Source: Skermanella aerolata KACC 11604 (GTDB lineage Bacteria; Pseudomonadota; Alphaproteobacteria; Azospirillales; Azospirillaceae). From it: a stretch of DNA of 64,000 bases. Below the pieces are notes generated by a model, which had not been told where the DNA came from, searched no databases, and saw only the letters and a list, made by a program, of their open reading frames with translations. Made by a program: the position numbers and the translations under genes. This document shows, piece by piece, positions 60,435 through 64,000 of this stretch (within the stretch, counting starts at the first letter, position 1; each line of letters begins with the position of its first letter). The stretch spans positions 124,001 to 188,000 of the forward strand of contig NZ_AVFK01000002.1 of the NCBI RefSeq assembly GCF_000936425.1, in the 5' to 3' direction.

Positions 60435-61346
60435 ATGTCGAAGCTCCCAGATTTCGAAGGACTGGCGATGTTCGCCAAGGTGGCGGAGGAACGCTCCTTC
60501 GCCGGTGCCGCCCGCACCCTGGGCGTGTCGGTCGCCACCGTCTCGCGGGCGGTCAGCCGGTTGGAAGACCGGCTCGGCGCCCGGTTGTTCAACCGCACTT
60601 CCCGCCGGCTCGCCCTGACGGAGATCGGCCATTCTCTGGCAGAGCGCGCCACGCGCATCTACTGCGAGGCCGAAGCTGCGGAGAATGCGACGCGCGAGAT
60701 GTCCAGCCGCCCGCGCGGCCTGATCCGCCTGGCCGTGCCGATGTCGTTCGGGCTGCGCTGGGTGGCGCCCCTGCTTCCGGATTTCTTCCGCCTTTATCCG
60801 GAGGTTGCCATAGATCTCCATCTGAGCGACGCCGTCGTCGACTTGGTGGGCGGCGGTTTCGATGCGGCACTCCGCATCGCGGTACTGCCGGACAGTTCGC
60901 TGGTCGCCCGTATGCTGTGCCCTATCGCGCCCCTGGTGCTGGCCGCTCCCGCCTATCTCGCGCGCCACGGGCAGCCCCGGCACCCGCGCGAGCTGAACGG
61001 CCACCATTGCCTGGGCTATGCCTACCGGTCACAGCGCGACATCTGGCGCTTCACCAACGGCGAAGGCGACGAGGAGAGCGTGACGCCGTCCGGCCCACTG
61101 CGCGTCACCAACGCCGACGCGCTGGTGCCCATGCTCCTGGAAGGACTGGCGATCGCCGAACTACCGGAGTTCATGGCCGCCGAATATCTCGCCGACGGAC
61201 GTGTCGCCGCCATCCTGACCGACTGGTCGCTGCCCGTGGGAGGCCTCTACTTCATCACCCCGTCGGCCCGAACGCGCCCGGCAAAGGTCGCCGCGCTGGC
61301 CGAATTCTTCATCCAACGTCTGTCTGAACCGGCATGGAGGAGTTGA
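60435..61346 (+). CDS. LysR family transcriptional regulator
   Basis: The 303-residue regulator has an N-terminal winged HTH ([53 protein letters not shown]). A periplasmic-binding-like effector domain follows ([57 protein letters not shown]). It resembles the LTTR subgroup that regulates adjacent SDR or quinone-reductase genes. Divergent placement makes the SDR gene its likely target. ATG at 60435 is chosen; an upstream TTG adds two residues. Confidence 0.92.
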   Translation: MSKLPDFEGLAMFAKVAEERSFAGAARTLGVSVATVSRAVSRLEDRLGARLFNRTSRRLALTEIGHSLAERATRIYCEAEAAENATREMSSRPRGLIRLAVPMSFGLRWVAPLLPDFFRLYPEVAIDLHLSDAVVDLVGGGFDAALRIAVLPDSSLVARMLCPIAPLVLAAPAYLARHGQPRHPRELNGHHCLGYAYRSQRDIWRFTNGEGDEESVTPSGPLRVTNADALVPMLLEGLAIAELPEFMAAEYLADGRVAAILTDWSLPVGGLYFITPSARTRPAKVAALAEFFIQRLSEPAWRS

Positions 61347-61868
61347 GCCGGTGCGAGGATGGACAGCGGCATCTATAAATCCAACGCATGTTGCCGGTGC
61401 CGAAGCGTCATGGTTCATCACGACGCGCTTCGATGTGATGAGCCTGTACGACCGCATCATTGCCTGATTGAGCATCGCGAGATTGGCGCCTGAGCGGCGG
61501 GATAGGCGACCGCGTGTGGAAACCGTCCATCCCATGACGCCGACACGAGATGGAAATAACGTTCCAGCCATGCGCTTTACGGCTTCCGTTACCGTCAGCG
61601 GAAGAGCACTTCCCTCAACGTCCGGCCTGTCATCCAGGCCAGGAGTAGCATTGGCGTGGGCAGGATGATTGCGGATGCGAGGGTGAAGAAGAGAACTTCA
61701 CGCATGATCCTGTTCATGCAGGCAGTCTGGAGTAGCATTGATAGGTTCTAAATGAACCGGATCACGCTTTCGGTCCAACTGGCGTCGTTTCCTGGCATAG
61801 CACAGGAGCATGCCATTAGCATTGGAGTCGAACCTCGGATAACTCTGGATAGCTCCCTGCTCCGAGAT
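61347..61868. other. Intergenic region, no gene seen
   Basis: This 522-base stretch follows the LysR gene. Several short frames cross it on both strands, but none combine a ribosome site, high-GC third positions and family resemblance. The minus-strand segment around 61400-61550 (KRVVMNHDASAPATC) looks weakly protein-like but has no clear start. Nothing structured stands out. Confidence 0.4.
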
Positions 61869-62429
61869 TTACCAGAACCGGCTGCCGGGTACACCCTTGA
61901 AGGGTCCGGCGACGTGGGACGTGATCCAGCCGCCGTAGAAGTCGCCCGGCTGCGGTGTGACGCGTTCGCCATCCACAAAGCATTCGTCGACGGCTCCGGC
62001 ATAGAAGGCGACGTAGTCCCGCAGGACCCGAAAATCCGGGCTGGGGGCGGGATAGCTCCACGCGACATCGCGCAGTCTCACGCCGCCGACGGCGAGATCG
62101 AAGTAGACGGCGTCGCCCTTCCACTCGCAGAACGATCGTCGAGCCGATGGCCAAAGCGCGCCGGGGATAATGTCGGAGGGCGGGATGTAGTAGCTGGGCG
62201 GATGGCTCGTCTCGATCGTGCGGACGCTTGCCACGGTGTCGGCTACTATGATCCCCAAATGCAATATCCTGATATGCCGGGAGCACGGTTCCGCAATTGC
62301 CGGACGCGGATACGACCAGACGCTTTCCTGGCCGGGGCCGGGAGGATTGGGATGGACGGCAGGTTCAATCATGCGAACTAAATGGGATCGCTGCCCCTCC
62401 CGTCCAATGATTTCGGTTCCGTCGGGCAT
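61869..62429 (-). CDS. DUF427 domain-containing protein
   Basis: The 186-residue protein fits DUF427: ESVWSYPRPAIAEPCSRHIRI, IETSHPPSYYIPPSDI, FCEWKGDAVYFDL, VRLRDVAWSYPAPSPDF, LRDYVAFYAGAVDECFVDGERVTPQPGDFYGGWITS and VAGPFKGVPGSRFW. The family is cytoplasmic with a beta-tent fold, and its function is unknown. The start at 62429 or at ATG 62372 (MIEPAVHPNPPG) cannot be decided; both have weak ribosome sites. It follows the disrupted DUF6544-like gene by 26 bases on the same strand. Confidence 0.85.
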   Translation of the reverse strand: MPDGTEIIGREGQRSHLVRMIEPAVHPNPPGPGQESVWSYPRPAIAEPCSRHIRILHLGIIVADTVASVRTIETSHPPSYYIPPSDIIPGALWPSARRSFCEWKGDAVYFDLAVGGVRLRDVAWSYPAPSPDFRVLRDYVAFYAGAVDECFVDGERVTPQPGDFYGGWITSHVAGPFKGVPGSRFW

Positions 62430-62455
62430 GGTGCCGGCCGGTACGCCGCGAGTTT

Positions 62456-63386
62456 TCAGCCTGGGCCTTTACAGTCGATGAAACCGTACTCGATATCGAG
62501 GGGACGCCCGCGCCAGACAGGCATGAGCCTTCCCGACAGGACCCATGCGACCTCGGCAGCGGTGGGCACCATCATGCCCGCGATCCGTCGATAGTTCCGG
62601 TAAGTTCCGCGCCAGGGTGTCAGCACCACGCCGGCGCCGGCGGCGCGGTAACGGTCGGCCGAGCAGCTCACGATCTCGCCGGCTTCCCCGAACCTGAAAT
62701 CGACCGCCGCCGACAGGCCCCGGTCGGTCAGCGTCGCCCGTGCGGCGTCGGCATCGATGGCGGACCACGACAGCCCCGGCCGGGGCAGCAGGGCAGTCGG
62801 CAGCCAATACCGCCTCCGCCAGATAGCGCATGAGCGAGGCTTCGGCGACCTCCCGCGTGCCATGCTGACCTTTCAGCGGCACCAGCGAAACGATCGAGGC
62901 CTCGGATGCACCGACGCCATCGATATAGCTGTCGCGGATACGGGCTGGAAGGAAGGGTGCCACCCGGACACTCGCATCCCAGACATAGCCGGGCGGCTTG
63001 CCGTAAAAGTGCTGCTCCGCACTGAACGGCCGCCAGCCCGATGAGCCGAACATCAGCAACTCGCCGCTCCAGCGGATGAATGCATGCCGGACAAGTGGCT
63101 GCCCTGCCGTCAGCGCGAACCTGAAATACCGCTCGACCGGCTCGGGAAGATCCTCGCGCCGGGCATCCGCAACATCCCCGGTTACAGGTTCGTGAGCGTA
63201 GAGACATGCGATGGTCGCAGCAGACTGTCGATTCCAGCGAATTGTGCCGATAGCAATCCCAGCCGCCGCCCCAAGCGCCAGCGCAGCCGTAAACCCACCG
63301 ATAAGCCAGCCCCTGTTGTCACGGAGAGCGTCCGGGCGGGTGGCGGCTGTCCATGATCGTGCCCAGGGTTCGCCATGCTTCTTCAT
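62456..63386 (-). pseudogene. DUF6544/DUF6920-like membrane-anchored protein, frameshifted
   Basis: The first frame encodes an N-terminal membrane helix (GWLIGGFTAALALGAAAGIAIG), then DLPEPVERYFRFALTAGQPLVRHAFIRWSGE, GWRPFSAEQHFYGKPPGYVWDASVRVAPFLPARIRDSYIDG and GTREVAEASLMRYLAEAV. The continuation WLPTALLPRPGLSWSAIDADAARATLTD to PVWRGRPLDIEYGFIDCKGP is in another frame. The switch is near 62804-62809, where one extra base (GTA-T-TGG) explains it. Function of the family is unknown. It is a pseudogene or an assembly error. Confidence 0.75.
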
Positions 63387-63621
63387 TGCCGAAGAAAATC
63401 GAATTCCACATAGCCGGAAATGTCTCAACCCAGAGCAGAAATTCGAAGGTCTTATGTGCTATGGCTGCAACCGCGTCGGGATGGGCGAAAACGAGGATAC
63501 TGCCGCTGGATTGCTCAATTGCCGACAACTCGGACGCATGAAACCCGCTGCGGTGCTTACCGGGTGCTTACTGAAGCGAGTCGAGCGTTCGGGAGAGTTC
63601 GGCTAAGTGCCTGATTTGGAA

Positions 63622-63695
63622 TGGTTGGGGGACTAGGATTCGAACCTAGGCTGGCGGAGTCAGAGTCCGCTGTCCTACCACTAGACGATCCCCCA
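63622..63695 (-). tRNA. tRNA-Gln (anticodon CTG)
   Basis: On the minus strand the acceptor TGGGGGA/TCCCCCA, D arm with TAGTGGTAGGAC, anticodon stem GCGGA/TCCGC with loop CTCTGAC, and T arm CTAGG-TTCGAAT-CCTAG pair. The anticodon is CTG (Gln, CAG codon). The U1-A72 weak pair is typical of tRNA-Gln. CCA is encoded (complement of 63622-63624). Confidence 0.95.
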
Positions 63696-63871
63696 TCAAG
63701 CTGTCGCCGCACCGTATTTTGTGCCGCTCTGTGCTCGGGAGCCGCCTTATAGCAAAGGGTTGCCGGACTGGAAAGCCCTTTCTGAAGATTTTTTTGCACT
63801 CATCCATCGGTCGGGTGCCGCATCGGCTAAAGGCATCCTTTCATCCCTGGGGCAGCTTAGGTTACCATTCC

Positions 63872-64000
63872 ATGTCCGGGACAGCCCTTCGGTTGTTCGG
63901 TCGGACTTTCGAGGGCGATGTGAACATCGAATTGGGGATCGATCGGCGGGGGACGGCGGCGGGCATGCGCCCGGCTTCGTACATGCGTCCGGTGTTCGCC
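63872..64000 (+). CDS. Possible 5' end of a gene leaving the window
   Basis: ATG at 63872 opens a frame that runs to the right edge (43 codons: MSGTALRLFGRTFEGDVNIELGIDRRG...). Third positions are moderately GC-rich. No ribosome site is obvious. I do not recognise the product. The start of the next gene could equally be elsewhere. Confidence 0.3.
   Translation, partial: MSGTALRLFGRTFEGDVNIELGIDRRGTAAGMRPASYMRPVFA

Noticed and set aside
63319-63528. Minus-strand frame of 69 codons (AIAHKTFEFLLWVETFPAMW...) before tRNA-Gln
   Set aside because: TTG start only, overlaps the start of the DUF6544-like gene by about 70 bases and has no known relative.

Overview
The window is about 64 kb of high-GC DNA (strong G/C at third codon positions, frequent ATGA/GTGA stop-start overlaps). 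It carries alphaproteobacterial hallmarks such as a DUF4167 protein and PF05977-type MFS transporters. The gene content suggests a free-living, versatile heterotroph of the Rhodospirillales (Azospirillum/Skermanella-like); this placement is inference from gene content, not from a marker gene. It is ordinary chromosome with two tRNA genes (Val-CAC, Gln-CTG). I see no rRNA, CRISPR array, integrase or intact insertion sequence.

Layout. 0-1.8 kb: end of a cluster with a histidine phosphatase, a SAM methyltransferase and a small glycoside-hydrolase-like protein whose barrel elements appear circularly permuted. 1.8-9.4 kb: MFS exporter, CYTH protein and a complete five-gene peptide-type ABC importer. 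9.5-13.2 kb: small hydrophilic proteins, a TPR-methyltransferase, a palindromic repeat, tRNA-Val and a DUF3108 protein. 13.2-21 kb: a short-type cytochrome bd oxidase (cydAB), phosphoglycolate phosphatase, glmU, a HepT/MntA-like toxin-antitoxin pair with lost catalytic residues, a succinate-semialdehyde dehydrogenase and a DUF4167 protein. 21-28.3 kb: an OmpA lipoprotein, an MnmC-like oxidoreductase coupled to a DUF2478-DUF364 fusion, a frameshifted manganese catalase, a zinc alcohol dehydrogenase and a hydrolase. 28.5-34.5 kb: a BMP-type nucleoside ABC importer ending in a cytosine-deaminase-like gene, probably one salvage operon.

34.5-47 kb: CsbD stress protein, an AI-2E family permease, an SMP-30 lactonase overlapping a GH10 xylanase, a lower-GC methyltransferase, an isochorismatase-like hydrolase divergent from a GlxA-type regulator, a Vgb-like propeller protein, and an intact ferri-siderophore uptake set (TonB receptor, PepSY membrane protein, small membrane protein) behind Fur-like inverted repeats. 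47-51.3 kb: two alpha/beta hydrolases, a cyclic-nucleotide-domain/flavoprotein fusion and a UBP zinc finger protein.

51.3-57.8 kb is a second siderophore locus that looks decayed. The TonB receptor has an in-frame TAG, the FecCD permease has an in-frame TGA where a Trp is expected, and the isochorismate synthase is cut to its N-terminal third. The binding protein, ATPase and a FecI-like sigma factor remain open. Two further genes (katN and a DUF6544-like gene) each need one base to restore the frame, so the window has an unusual load of disrupted genes. The indel cases could be sequencing errors; the two clean nonsense codons are harder to explain that way.

The observations most worth following are the permuted glycoside-hydrolase-like protein, the toxin-antitoxin pair in which both the antitoxin active site and the toxin's target tyrosine are gone, the DUF2478-DUF364 fusion, and the decaying siderophore locus.
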